The notes under the pieces were generated by a model. It worked only from the letters and a program-made list of their open reading frames with translations, searched no databases and was not told where the DNA came from. DNA of 64,000 nt, taken from contig OZ243960.1 of the NCBI GenBank assembly GCA_965214435.1, positions 2,976,001 to 3,040,000 of the forward strand, in the 5' to 3' direction. The position numbers and the translations under genes are program-made. Each line of letters starts with the position of its first letter. Within the stretch, counting starts at the first letter, position 1. The stretch is from Rubrobacter_A sp965214435. GTDB taxonomy: Bacteria > Actinomycetota > Rubrobacteria > Rubrobacterales > Rubrobacteraceae. Shown here piece after piece: positions 1 through 8,517 of the stretch.

Positions 1-36
1 TTGTGCATAACCTTGCCGGTTGTTGCATACAATTCC

Positions 37-66
37 TTGAAACATGGCCGATTGTGCGTATATACT
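37..66 (+). promoter_or_regulatory. Probable promoter of the BCCT transporter gene
   Basis: TTGAAA at 37-42 and TATACT at 61-66 are separated by 18 nt and lie about 70 nt upstream of the transporter start. Both hexamers are close to the sigma-70 consensus. The start codon at 136 follows a GAAGGGA-like ribosome site. This is a pattern match only; no transcription data are available. Confidence 0.45.
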
Positions 67-135
67 GTTTATCTCAGCAGTCCTCGGAAGGGTTAGAGGA
101 CGACGTGTAAGCTTACGAAGGGATTATTCGGTGTT

Positions 136-1773
136 ATGCGAGAGTATTTAAGGGAACACACCAACCCACCGGTGTTTATTATCTCTGCTGTAATGGTCGT
201 AGGTTTTCTCTTGGCTGGCTGGCTCTTTACCGATGCTGTATCTACGGGGGCTACGGCGCTTCAGAACTTCATTACGACGTACTTCGGGTGGTTCTACATA
301 ATAGGGGTTAGTGCGTTCTTGATCTTTGTGATCGGGCTGCTCTTTACCCGGTATGGGAAAGTAAAGCTGGGACCGGACGATAGCCGTCCGGAGTTCAGCA
401 ACATGGCCTGGTTTGCGATGCTGTTTACCGCCGGTATGGGCATCGGTCTCGTGTACTTCTCCGTGACCGAGCCGGTCACCCACTTCACCAGCCCGCCGGT
501 CGGCGACGGCGGTAGCCCGGCAGCGGCTGAAGAAGCGTTGAACCTGACTTTCTTCCACTGGGGCCTGCACCCGTGGGCCATATACATCACGCTCGGGCTG
601 GCGCTGGCGTTCTTCGCCTTCCGGCGAGGGTTGCCGCTCAGGCCGTCGGCTGCGCTCTACCCGATAATAGGCGATCGGATACACGGGCCGATTGGTTATG
701 CAGTGGATATCCTGGCCGTATTCGGCACCATATTCGGGCTGGCGACTTCGCTTGGTCTCGGGGCGCAGCAGGTAGCGTCGGGGCTCAACACGATCTTCGG
801 GACGCCAAATACCACGTGGATGGCGGTACTGTTGATCGGGGGCATCACGCTCATCGCGGTGACCTCGGTCATGCTCGGCATCGACAAGGGGATTCGTAAC
901 CTGTCCCTGATCAACCTGTGGCTCGCGGCGGGGCTCGCGCTCCTGGTATTCATCGTGGGTCCGACGGTATTTATCCTCAACGGGCTGGCGGGGAACATCG
1001 GCTACTACGCCCAGAACCTCCTAGGCACCAGCTTTGAGATGTTCACCTTCGCCAACTCGGGCTCGGAGTGGCAGTCAACCTGGACTCTGTTCTACTGGGG
1101 CTGGTGGATCTCCTGGTCGCCGTTTGTCGGGATGTTCATAGCCCGCATCTCCTACGGCCGTACCCTGCGGCAGTTCATCGTGGGCGTGCTGCTCGCTCCG
1201 ACGGGTGCGTCTTTCGTGTGGTTCACGGTCTTTGGGGACACCGCGATCCGGTACATCATGCAGGGCAACGGCGGCGGCCTCGCCGAAGCAAGTAGTTCCA
1301 ACGCCCTGTTCGTGTTCCTGGAGCAGCTCCCGATGGGCGGCGCGCTCACCCTTGTGGCGTCCGTGATCGCAATAATCGTGGTGGTGCTGTTCTTCGCCAC
1401 TTCCTCGGACTCGGGCTCATTGGTAGTGGACATACTCACCAACGGCGGCGACCCGAACCCGGTATGGCAGCAGCGGCTCTTCTGGGCGGTTACCGAGGGC
1501 GCCGTCGCCGCGATACTGCTGCTCGTGGGCGGGCTCTCGGCGCTCCAGACGGCCTCGATCACGGCCGGTCTGCCTTTCGGTATAGTCCTCATATTCGTGG
1601 CCTACGGCCTCATTAAAGGATTGCAGGAAGAGCGGTTGCCGAGCACGCAACCGGAGCCTGGCGTGGAGGGCGTACCTCCGGAACCGGGCCGGGCAGCAAG
1701 CCGTCCGCGGGGTGCTCCCGCGCCGCAGCAGATGAGCGCGGAGAATACCCCGGACAATACCGGGCGGCGGTAG
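136..1773 (+). CDS. BCCT family glycine betaine/choline-type transporter
   Basis: A 545-residue polytopic membrane protein of the betaine/carnitine/choline transporter family, which takes up quaternary-ammonium osmolytes by sodium or proton coupling. About twelve hydrophobic segments are visible. The glycine stretch GMGIG lies at 100-104; in this family that form goes with sodium-coupled betaine uptake. The aromatic TM8 signature WTLFYWGWWISWSPFVG is at 316-332. A proline-rich hydrophilic C-terminal tail of about 50 residues follows the last membrane segment, the region that senses osmotic stress in some relatives. It has its own promoter and a terminator-like hairpin follows. The family is secure; the substrate is not resolved. 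Confidence 0.93.
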   Translation: MREYLREHTNPPVFIISAVMVVGFLLAGWLFTDAVSTGATALQNFITTYFGWFYIIGVSAFLIFVIGLLFTRYGKVKLGPDDSRPEFSNMAWFAMLFTAGMGIGLVYFSVTEPVTHFTSPPVGDGGSPAAAEEALNLTFFHWGLHPWAIYITLGLALAFFAFRRGLPLRPSAALYPIIGDRIHGPIGYAVDILAVFGTIFGLATSLGLGAQQVASGLNTIFGTPNTTWMAVLLIGGITLIAVTSVMLGIDKGIRNLSLINLWLAAGLALLVFIVGPTVFILNGLAGNIGYYAQNLLGTSFEMFTFANSGSEWQSTWTLFYWGWWISWSPFVGMFIARISYGRTLRQFIVGVLLAPTGASFVWFTVFGDTAIRYIMQGNGGGLAEASSSNALFVFLEQLPMGGALTLVASVIAIIVVVLFFATSSDSGSLVVDILTNGGDPNPVWQQRLFWAVTEGAVAAILLLVGGLSALQTASITAGLPFGIVLIFVAYGLIKGLQEERLPSTQPEPGVEGVPPEPGRAASRPRGAPAPQQMSAENTPDNTGRR

Positions 1774-1779
1774 TACACA

Positions 1780-1814
1780 ACGGCCACGGTCTAGCTGTGC
1801 TGGACCGTGGCTGT
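1780..1814 (+). terminator. Hairpin after the BCCT gene
   Basis: GCCACGGTC at 1783-1791 pairs with GACCGTGGC at 1803-1811 around an 11-nt loop, and the stem extends to 1780/1814 with one G-T pair. It starts about 7 nt after the transporter stop. There is no clear T tract, so it may be a weak or factor-assisted terminator. Confidence 0.45.
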
Positions 1815-1916
1815 GTAGACCTCTCGCGAGTGGTTATATAGACTCTCTGGGTGGGTGACCGCGGTTGCCCGCTCGATGTGTTCAGACGCGGATCGTAAGG
1901 TACAGGAAGGTTCTTT

Positions 1917-2150
1917 ATGGACGAGAAGCAGGTACCAAGGTCTTGGGTGGACCAGGATGTCCTACTCGCCAGGAGCGGGGCTACGGCTTCGGAGCTTGCA
2001 GTTCTCAAGGACGTGAGCGAGACGGGGCTCGTATACGTTTACAAATCCGGCGAGGTTGAGGGGCAACCAATTTTTGTTCCCTGGACCGCTGTAAGTTGGA
2101 TGCGGCCCGCAATCCCCGAGGACTCAGAGGACAGCGGCACGAGCGAATAG
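1917..2150 (+). CDS. Small hypothetical protein, 77 residues
   Basis: A short acidic protein beginning MDEKQVPRSW with a strong ribosome site CAGGAAGG at 1903-1910, six nt before the ATG. There is no signal peptide or membrane segment. The middle (VLKDVSETGLVYVYKSGEVE) resembles a short beta-hairpin and the C-terminus is rich in Glu, Asp and Ser. It lies between the osmolyte transporter and Hsp20 on the same strand, so a stress-related role is possible by context only. I do not recognise the family. Confidence 0.6.
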   Translation: MDEKQVPRSWVDQDVLLARSGATASELAVLKDVSETGLVYVYKSGEVEGQPIFVPWTAVSWMRPAIPEDSEDSGTSE

Positions 2151-2243
2151 TGGCTCCGACCAGTCCTCCGGGCGCCGTTGTTTACAAGGTAAGCCACGGT
2201 GGAAAACTCTTAGGGCAACCTCATACAGGGAAGGGAGGACAGA

Positions 2244-2705
2244 ATGGGTCGTAAAGGAAACCCGTTCCGGGGTTTCGTCGACACGGTGAGTGAAATAAAC
2301 CGTTCGCAGCAGGAGTGGATGACCGGCGGAGGTGACAGTACCAACTCGCCGGAGAGCGAGCGTCGCAACCACGCTACGGCCTGGATCCCGGACATCGATG
2401 TGTTCGTCCGGGACGGGGACCTGGTAATCCGGGCTAACGTCTCCGGTGTAAGACGGGAAGATGTTGATGTGACGCTCTCCGACGGCACGCTGACCATCTC
2501 CGGAAACCGGGAGATAGACCAGAATCTAGATAACGACAGCTTCTTTATTCGGGAGCGTAGCTGGGGGAACTTTCGGCGGAGCATGACCCTACCAGAAGGT
2601 GTCGACGAGAGCAGCATTAGCGCTACCCTCGAAGACGGACTCCTAGAGGTCACGGTCAAGGGCGGCGCATACAACGCCGAACCCCGGAGTGTGCGTATAG
2701 ATTAG
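2244..2705 (+). CDS. Hsp20/alpha-crystallin small heat-shock protein
   Basis: A 153-residue ATP-independent holdase chaperone of the Hsp20 family. The alpha-crystallin domain covers about residues 45-150. It has the typical opening (PDIDVFVRDGDLVIRANVSG), the beta-strand core, and the A-x-x-x-D/N-G-L-L signature as ATLEDGLLEVTV near 132-143. A good ribosome site (GGGAGGACAG) precedes the ATG. The N-terminal arm is hydrophilic and short. It is on the same strand as the preceding small gene, while the GH6 gene downstream converges on it. The assignment is secure. Confidence 0.93.
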   Translation: MGRKGNPFRGFVDTVSEINRSQQEWMTGGGDSTNSPESERRNHATAWIPDIDVFVRDGDLVIRANVSGVRREDVDVTLSDGTLTISGNREIDQNLDNDSFFIRERSWGNFRRSMTLPEGVDESSISATLEDGLLEVTVKGGAYNAEPRSVRID

Positions 2706-2761
2706 GACCGTCGAAGCTACCGTGCGGCGGTCGCGCTCCGGTATCGCCTGGGAGGTATCAT

Positions 2762-3736
2762 CTAAGAAGCCCGGCGGCTGAGGCCCAGCGCGTAGTCCGG
2801 CCACCAGACGCCGGCCGGAGGACCGCCGTTGCAGGTCCCATCCGACTCTCCGGGCGGTTTGATCCACAAGTAGGCGTCAACGACGTCTTTGGCGGTCTCC
2901 GTGGTGGGAGGCTCTCCGAGCGCCCGGCCCGTCGGGTTGCACCACTCGTCATCCGGCGACGCACCGAGGCCGTTGCGCGAAGTGTCTATCACGAAGTGCT
3001 TGCCGCCGGTAAGCGTAGACAAGTTCTCGCCGTACCGGACGTTCTCCATCGTACCGTCGAAGTTCGACACGTTTAGAGAAAAGCCCTCGGCCCTCGATAT
3101 ACCGGCTCTTTCGAGCCGCCGGGCCATCTCGGAGGGTTCCATCCAGTTCGAGTTGCCAGCGTCGACATATACCGAGACGTTCGGCTGCCCCTCCAGTACC
3201 TCTACCGCGTCCCGGATCAGGTCTACTCGGGACGAGCGCTGCGGCTCCGGCAGGCAATCGAGCAGCGCCAGGGCATCCGGTTCGAGGATTACCACCGCTT
3301 TGCGGTCGCCTATGCCTTCGGCGAGATCCCGGGTCCAGGCCCGGTACTCCACGGCGGACTCAGCCCCGTTCCCCTCGGAGTTCCCGCTGCAGTCCCGGTT
3401 CGGAATATTGTAGGCGACCAGGACCGGAAGATCTCCCACTTCTCGGGCCCGGGTTACATACTCGTCCACGACTTCCGTTACGCCCTCATCCTGGTCGAAC
3501 CAGGCGGCTATCGGGCGGGTGGAGATTTTCCGCAGCAACTCCGCGTCGTCGGGCCTCATATCCCGCCACTCAGCGACCTGGCGGGCGGCGCTAGAGTCGG
3601 GGTTTACGTAAAGCTCCGCTCCCTGAAAGGGATCGTCTTCCCGCAAGTACAAGTACAGGACTACCAATCCTACCGTTATCAGCAGCGCTGCCAGGCAGAG
3701 TCCGTAAAGGGCGAGGCGGTTTTTTGTCACCCTCAT
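2762..3736 (-). CDS. Membrane-anchored glycoside hydrolase family 6 (cellulase)
   Basis: A 324-residue beta-1,4-glucanase of GH6, an inverting cellulase family. Recognisable motifs in order are AYNIPNRDC, ILEPDAL (the Asp is the expected catalytic acid), YVDAGNSNW, VIDTSRNG, WCNPTGRALG and YLWIKPPGESDG (expected second catalytic Asp). Residues 1-33 form a signal-anchor helix (LYGLCLAALLITVGLVVLYLYL), so the enzyme is probably tethered outside the membrane. The ATG at 3736 lies 4 nt after the stop of the preceding membrane-protein gene, with GGAAG upstream. A longer reading from 3805 would overlap that gene, so 3736 is preferred. There is no carbohydrate-binding module. Confidence 0.9.
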   Translation of the reverse strand: MRVTKNRLALYGLCLAALLITVGLVVLYLYLREDDPFQGAELYVNPDSSAARQVAEWRDMRPDDAELLRKISTRPIAAWFDQDEGVTEVVDEYVTRAREVGDLPVLVAYNIPNRDCSGNSEGNGAESAVEYRAWTRDLAEGIGDRKAVVILEPDALALLDCLPEPQRSSRVDLIRDAVEVLEGQPNVSVYVDAGNSNWMEPSEMARRLERAGISRAEGFSLNVSNFDGTMENVRYGENLSTLTGGKHFVIDTSRNGLGASPDDEWCNPTGRALGEPPTTETAKDVVDAYLWIKPPGESDGTCNGGPPAGVWWPDYALGLSRRAS

Positions 3737-3740
3737 CAGG

Positions 3741-4025
3741 TTAGTAGTCTTCCGGGCACTGGTAGACGCCGAGCAACCCAAAGCTGCGATCTCGGGTGAT
3801 CTCACCCACGGAAATGTCCCGCGAAACCCCGAGGTTCACGGACCGTAAGGCGATAGCAACCGCACCGAAGAGAGCCGCCACCATGAATACCGCGACCCGC
3901 GACAGGTTGAGGTAAAACTTCTTACCCACTTCCCGGAAGATTTTGGCCGCGCCCGGCACGGACCCGGGATAGGATTCCGTCCCGCTCCGGGTATCTTTTC
4001 TCGGCAAGTTTCTTCGGGACTTCAC
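3741..4025 (-). CDS. Small single-pass membrane protein
   Basis: A 94-residue protein of unknown function with a basic N-terminus (MKSRRNLPRKDTR) and one transmembrane helix around residues 45-68 (VAVFMVAALFGAVAIALRSV). The GTG start at 4025 is preceded by GAGGAG at 4031-4036. It ends four nt before the GH6 start, so the two are probably translated together. It may be a membrane partner of the GH6 enzyme or simply share its operon. I do not recognise a family. Confidence 0.6.
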   Translation of the reverse strand: MKSRRNLPRKDTRSGTESYPGSVPGAAKIFREVGKKFYLNLSRVAVFMVAALFGAVAIALRSVNLGVSRDISVGEITRDRSFGLLGVYQCPEDY

Positions 4026-4703
4026 GGCGGCTCCTCACAGTATTTTCTTCCGTCACGCTTAGCTGAGTATCTTGTGGTTTTATAACGTTTCTGGCGGACT
4101 ATCCAATGTTACTCCAGGACCGATTACGGTTTCTCCGGCAAGTCGAGATCTAGTACGACAGACGTCGTTGAGTTCTCGGCAGAAGAACACCTCGCACAGA
4201 TCTTGATTGCGCCGGAAGACGTCTTCTCGCACCAGTGCCAGGTAGGGGGCTACAAATACTATCCCTCATCGGAAACATCGCTTGGGTAAAGTTTTCTGTT
4301 CGACATTCCTTCATGCTACCGTGTCCAAGCTGAAGTTCATAACAGCCTCCAGGGCAGGCACTGGCGAAGATAACGGCCTACATCTATGTCTTCTACATTA
4401 ATCGACTGTTGGATCGCCCCTCAAGAAAGGATCAAAGAACTATGGGCCTGACATCCTCGCAACACTAATATAAAAGTTTTATCTAACCCACAGCATCTAC
4501 TCTCTGGTTCAATGCGGGATCTCCGGCTGTGTAACAGGGGCGTGAGAGTGTCGGCAAACTCGGCGGACTTGAAGTAGTATGTAATAAGGTTCAGACTACA
4601 GCGAGTTCTGATTGCGGACTGGTGTAGTTTAGTCCCAGTTAGGATTTTGTAGTGTGGGTGCAGGTTTCTTGCTCAGTAACGGTAGGCGGCAAGCAGGAGG
4701 ATT
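4026..4703. other. Gene-free, AT-richer stretch
   Basis: About 680 nt with more A/T and more stop codons than its surroundings. I see no convincing gene, RNA or repeat. One plus-strand reading around 4150-4290 is open for about 50 codons but has no start and no recognisable motif. Promoters for the flanking genes must lie here, but none stands out. The stretch may be decayed DNA. Confidence 0.5.
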
Positions 4704-5876
4704 ATGGGTTTAGGGCGGCTGATCTATCTGGGGACATTCTCTATTGTGATGGCGGTGATGCTCGCCCTGACCGGTTGTGGAAACTCGTCCGCGCCATCCG
4801 AGTCTGAAACAACGCAGGGCGGCGGAGAAGAGACTAGCGCCTCAGCGGGCACGACCTCGAACCCCGAAACCTCAAACTCCGAGACCACGGGAGCCGGAGA
4901 AACTACGGAAGCCACTGGGGGATCCACAGGTCCGGTGGCGGGAACGACTTCCGAGGAGCCGACGGCTCAGGAGACGATGGCATCCTCGGAGAGCACTTCC
5001 GGAGAGGACACCTCCGAGCAGGCCGCCGCACAGAAGAAGCCCGCGGACGGGAACGCGGTAGCCGTGCCGGACACGCTAGCGCCGGGAGTGGGAGACGCGA
5101 CCAACGGGCCGTTGGTCGACCACCGGCTGGTCAGTTACTACGGACATCCCTGGTCGGCGCAGATGGGGGTGCTCGGGGAGTATCAGGACCCGCAGCAGAT
5201 GGTCGACGCGCTCAAGGAGCAGGCGGCAGCTTACACGGCGGCGGACCCGGACCTACCGGCGATCCCGACGATAGAGTTGATCGCCTCGGTCGCCCAGCCG
5301 ACTCCCGGCCCGGACGGCCTGTACCTCAACCGCACTCCTCCGGAGGTGATCGAGGAGTACGCCCAACTCGCGAAAGCTAACGACGTGCTGCTGCTGCTCG
5401 ACGTCCAGATAGGCTACAGCACCGTGGCCGCGGAGGTCGAGGCTCTGCGCCCGTTTTTGGAGCGGCCCTACGTACACCTGGCAATCGACCCGGAGTACGA
5501 CATGGCTCCGGGCGAGGTACCGGGCCAGCAGTTCGGCAGCACCCCGGCGTGGGAGATAAAAGACGCCGCGGAGACCCTCTCGACGATAGTCCAGCAGAAC
5601 GAGCTGCCGCCGAAGGTAATGGTGATACACCAGTTCCGCTACGACATGATCGAGAACAAGGCGGCGATAACCCCGACGCCGAACGTGCAGACCGTGCTCC
5701 ACGCCGACGGCTTCGGTGCCCCGGCGACCAAGATCAACAAGTACAACCTGCTGGTCCGCGACGAACCCATCCAGTACGGAGGCTTTAAGCTCTTCTACAG
5801 CCAGGACGTCCCACTCATGTCGCCCGAAGAGGTTTTATCCCTGAACCCGCCACCGGCGGTTGTTAGCTACCAGTAG
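4704..5876 (+). CDS. Large secreted lipoprotein with Ser/Thr/Glu-rich linker
   Basis: A 390-residue exported lipoprotein. A signal peptide ends in the lipobox LTGC at about residues 22-25. A low-complexity linker rich in Ser, Thr, Glu and Gly (about 26-115) then spaces a globular domain from the membrane. The domain (about 120-390) has alternating beta/alpha segments such as LLLLDVQIGYS and VHLAIDPEYDM. These look like a TIM-barrel of glycosidase type, but I cannot name a family and no catalytic pair is certain. AGGAGG at 4695-4700 is only 3 nt from the ATG. The gene is monocistronic. Confidence 0.85.
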   Translation: MGLGRLIYLGTFSIVMAVMLALTGCGNSSAPSESETTQGGGEETSASAGTTSNPETSNSETTGAGETTEATGGSTGPVAGTTSEEPTAQETMASSESTSGEDTSEQAAAQKKPADGNAVAVPDTLAPGVGDATNGPLVDHRLVSYYGHPWSAQMGVLGEYQDPQQMVDALKEQAAAYTAADPDLPAIPTIELIASVAQPTPGPDGLYLNRTPPEVIEEYAQLAKANDVLLLLDVQIGYSTVAAEVEALRPFLERPYVHLAIDPEYDMAPGEVPGQQFGSTPAWEIKDAAETLSTIVQQNELPPKVMVIHQFRYDMIENKAAITPTPNVQTVLHADGFGAPATKINKYNLLVRDEPIQYGGFKLFYSQDVPLMSPEEVLSLNPPPAVVSYQ

Positions 5877-5883
5877 TTCCTAA

Positions 5884-5927
5884 AGAGCCTGTAGCCTTTC
5901 CGCAGAGTAGCCTAAGCTACAGGCTCT
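5884..5927. terminator. Bidirectional terminator-like hairpin
   Basis: AGAGCCTGTAGC at 5884-5895 is the exact inverse of GCTACAGGCTCT at 5916-5927. It sits between the converging lipoprotein and SRAP genes and overlaps the last codons of the latter, so it can serve both directions. Confidence 0.6.
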
Positions 5928-6571
5928 ATGCAGCGCGGGTCGTCGTTTGAGGGTTTGTTGACCCACCGGTCAACCGGGTAGAACTCCAAATCATCTGCGG
6001 CGTAGGGCTGGAGGAGCGCCCGCAGGTCTTTTTCGCCAGCTTCGGAGTCCAGCCACCGTCCGTAATCTTCGCGGTCCAGTATCACCGGCATCCGGTGGTG
6101 CACTTCTTGCAACTCCTCATTGGCATCGGTGGTCAGTATGGCGCAGGAGCGAACCTTGCCGTCGCGCCAGTCCTCCCAGATGCCCGCGAAAGCAAAGGGC
6201 CGGCCGTCGCGGCGGCGGATGTGAAACGGCTGCTTCGGGCCTCCGTCGGCCCGCTGCCACTCGTAGAAGCCGTCGGCCGGTATCAGGCACCGGCGCTTGC
6301 GGAACGCGGCCCGGAAGGCTGGTTTATCGGGGGCGGTCTCGGCGCGGGCGTTGATCATGCGTTGTCCTATGCCGGGGTCGTCAGCCCAGAACGGCACCAG
6401 ACCCCACCGCAGAAGCTCTAGACGCCGATATCCACCGTCCTCCCGCACGACGGCGACCTCCTCCGCCGGTGCGACGTTGAAGCTCGGCGCTAGCTCGGGC
6501 ACCGGCCCGCCGACCCCGAACTCCTCCTCTAGAGCCTCGACCGGGGTTGCCAGCGTGTACCTGCCGCACAT
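5912..6571 (-). CDS. SRAP domain protein (HMCES/YedK family)
   Basis: A 219-residue SOS-response-associated peptidase-type protein, a family that crosslinks to abasic sites in single-stranded DNA and shields them. After removal of Met1 the nucleophile is Cys2 (MCGRYTL). The other conserved residues are present: Asn74 in INARAE, Glu104 in GFYEW, and the HHRMP motif at 158-162. Length and start fit the family exactly, since the Cys must be residue 2. It is alone between a convergent lipoprotein gene and an SDR gene on the same strand. Confidence 0.95.
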   Translation of the reverse strand: MCGRYTLATPVEALEEEFGVGGPVPELAPSFNVAPAEEVAVVREDGGYRRLELLRWGLVPFWADDPGIGQRMINARAETAPDKPAFRAAFRKRRCLIPADGFYEWQRADGGPKQPFHIRRRDGRPFAFAGIWEDWRDGKVRSCAILTTDANEELQEVHHRMPVILDREDYGRWLDSEAGEKDLRALLQPYAADDLEFYPVDRWVNKPSNDDPRCIEPVA

Positions 6572-6691
6572 ATCCTATCCTCCCGCCCGTTTCCACGAAC
6601 TTCGTACCGCGGTCCTCCCTACGGCTACACCCTAAGCTTACCGGAAGCCGAAGTTTTTCCCTCCCCGAAACTTTCGTCCTGTATTAGCGGT

Positions 6692-7327
6692 TCAGACCGT
6701 CGCCACGGCTTTCTCTATGGCAGTATCTCCGGCGAGTAGCTCAAAGGTCTTGCGGTAAGTTTTCGGTTCTTCGAGGGCGGCGGCAAAGGTCTGGGCGACG
6801 TCTTCGCGAGTGACCTCTCCGTACCGGCCGAGCGACTCGGCCACGTCTACCGTGCCCGCCGCTTCGTCATCCGTGAGCCGTCCGGGACGGATTATGGTGT
6901 AGTCGAGGTCACTCGCTTGCAGGCGTTCGTCGGCCCGGGCCTTGGCGTAGAGGTAAGGCTGCATCTTCTCGGGGCCCTCTTCCGGGGCGTCGGCGCGCAG
7001 GGTGCTCAGCATCAGATACCGCCGGATACCACTCTTTTCGGCGGCCTCGATCAGCTTTACCGCCCCCTGGCGGTCGACGGTCTCTTTTTTCTCGGCGCCG
7101 CTCCCCGGTCCCCCGCCGGCGGCGAAGACGATGGCATCACAACATTCCACCGCGAGTCCGACCTCACCTTCGAGGTCCGCGAGCACCGGCTCGGCTCCGA
7201 GTTGCTCCAGCCCGGACATCTGGTCCTCGGCCCGGACCATCGCCCGAACCTCGTGACCCCGCTCGACCAGCAGCCGGACAAGACGCTTTCCCGTATTTCC
7301 GTTGGAACCAGCGACGAGTACCCTCAT
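6692..7327 (-). CDS. NAD(P)-binding atypical SDR protein
   Basis: A 211-residue Rossmann-fold protein related to the NmrA/YhfK group of atypical short-chain dehydrogenases. The N-terminal nucleotide-binding motif is VAGSNGNTGKRLVRLL (GxxGxxG type, about residues 6-21). YLYAKARADE at about 120-130 supplies the YxxxK pair, and YTIIRPGRLTDD follows. The substrate is unknown; relatives are often redox sensors or small-molecule reductases. The hairpin at 7359-7384 separates it from the sigma gene upstream, so it probably has its own promoter. Confidence 0.85.
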   Translation of the reverse strand: MRVLVAGSNGNTGKRLVRLLVERGHEVRAMVRAEDQMSGLEQLGAEPVLADLEGEVGLAVECCDAIVFAAGGGPGSGAEKKETVDRQGAVKLIEAAEKSGIRRYLMLSTLRADAPEEGPEKMQPYLYAKARADERLQASDLDYTIIRPGRLTDDEAAGTVDVAESLGRYGEVTREDVAQTFAAALEEPKTYRKTFELLAGDTAIEKAVATV

Positions 7328-7358
7328 TTAGAACCTCCTCAAGCAACCGTAGAAAGAG

Positions 7359-7384
7359 AAAGACCCCGGGTTTCCGGGGTCTTT
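7359..7384 (-). terminator. Strong intrinsic terminator after the sigma factor gene
   Basis: An 11-bp perfect stem (AAAGACCCCGG at 7359-7369 with CCGGGGTCTTT at 7374-7384) surrounds a 4-nt loop. Read on the minus strand it is followed by a pyrimidine-rich TCTTTCTCTTTC run. It lies about 40 nt after the sigma-factor stop. Confidence 0.85.
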
Positions 7385-7424
7385 ACAAGTTAGGAATATC
7401 TCCGGAGTAGACCGGCGATGTCCT

Positions 7425-8297
7425 CTAAGCCGCTATGTGCTGGAAAAAGCGGCCGTACTCGCCACTGCGCAGCCGCTGCTCGGCCTCTCGCTGTAGCTGG
7501 CGCACCCGCTCGCGGGAGATACCAAGCTCTTCGGAGAGAGCCCCGAGCGTGGCAGGCTCCTTCTCATCGAGGCCGTAGCGCCGTACCAGGACGTACCGCA
7601 CCCGCTCCGGCAGCCGCTCGATGGCTTCTCCCAATTGGGAGGTCTCCATCTCCCGCATTACCGTCCCGGGGGTGTCGGAGGCCGCCTCGTCCTCGACGAA
7701 CATGCCGACCTCGGAGGCGTCGTCCTCATTACCCAGCGGCTTATTCAGGCTGCCAGCGTCAGGCATCGCACTCTTGACTTCGAGCACCTCGCTAACCTGC
7801 CAGCCGAGCCGCCCGGCGACCTCTTCGTCGGTGGGCTCCCGCTCTAGCTCCGCCGATAGCTCGTTGTAGGAGCGGGCCATCTTCCGGATCTTCTCGGTCA
7901 TGTGTACCGGTACCCGAATGGTCCGGCCCTTGTCCGCCACCGCCCGCTGTACCGCCTGCCTTATCCACCACGTCGCGTACGTAGAAAAGCGATACCCCCG
8001 GTCCGGGTCAAACTTCTCCACCGCCTTCATCAGCCCTATGTTCCCCTCCTGTATGAGGTCCTCAAACGGCAGCCCGTAGCCCCGGTACTTCTTTGCCACG
8101 CTGACCACGAGGCGAAGGTTCTTCTCTATGAGACGGGCCCGGGCGCGGGTGTCACCGGCCTTGGCGGCGTTGGAGAGCTCTATTTCTTCCTTGTGCGTGA
8201 GTAGCTGTCCCTTGTCTATGTGAGCGAAGTAGCTGGGCAGCAACTCCGGAGTATCCGTGTTCCGGGTGGTAGCGTATTCAGTGGTCTTTGTCGCCAT
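7425..8297 (-). CDS. Sigma-70 family RNA polymerase sigma factor, principal-like
   Basis: A 290-residue sigma factor with regions 1.2, 2, 3 and 4 but no region 1.1, typical of group 2 (primary-like) factors. Region 1.2/2.1 spans LLPSYFAHIDKGQLLTHKEE and AAKAGD. Core binding and -10 recognition motifs are NLRLVVSVAKKYRG, PFEDLIQEGNIGLMKAVEKF and RFSTYATWWIRQAVQRA. Region 4 ends with LGISRERVRQLQREAEQRLR, the -35 helix-turn-helix. The ATG at 8297 follows GAAGGGAACAGAACA; a longer reading to 8363 lacks support. A promoter about 190 nt upstream and a strong terminator make it a single-gene unit. Confidence 0.95.
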   Translation of the reverse strand: MATKTTEYATTRNTDTPELLPSYFAHIDKGQLLTHKEEIELSNAAKAGDTRARARLIEKNLRLVVSVAKKYRGYGLPFEDLIQEGNIGLMKAVEKFDPDRGYRFSTYATWWIRQAVQRAVADKGRTIRVPVHMTEKIRKMARSYNELSAELEREPTDEEVAGRLGWQVSEVLEVKSAMPDAGSLNKPLGNEDDASEVGMFVEDEAASDTPGTVMREMETSQLGEAIERLPERVRYVLVRRYGLDEKEPATLGALSEELGISRERVRQLQREAEQRLRSGEYGRFFQHIAA

Positions 8298-8489
8298 TGT
8301 TCTGTTCCCTTCTCTATATAAAGGTCTCTCGTCAATACCGCCCCCGTCAAGTCCGTGCCGCATATCTCACGCAACACAGCCCCCGGCCGGTTTACTACCG
8401 GCTGGACATTCATCTCGTGCCTCGGGATGAACTTCGGATCGTGCAGATTAGCGGTTATGTACCTAAACTAACTCCGCACTGGACACCCT

Positions 8490-8517
8490 ATTTTACACGC
8501 TAGAGGTCCATTGTCAA
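8490..8517 (-). promoter_or_regulatory. Sigma-70 promoter of the sigma factor gene
   Basis: On the minus strand, TTGACA (8517-8512) and TAAAAT (8495-8490) are separated by 16 nt, with a TG two nt before the -10. This predicts a start near 8483 and a leader of roughly 185 nt before the ATG at 8297. The leader contains a short GC-rich hairpin (CCGGTAGTAAACCGG near 8390-8405). Confidence 0.65.

Noticed and set aside
2148..2256. An ATA overlapping the TAG of the 77-residue gene, opening about 35 codons
   Set aside because: The reading overlaps the Hsp20 start, has no family features and is easily explained by chance, so it does not count as support for ATA starts.
8320..8360. TTGACG and TATATA hexamers close to the sigma factor start
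   Set aside because: The spacings (about 7 or 25 nt) do not suit a sigma-70 promoter; the site at 8490-8517 fits far better.
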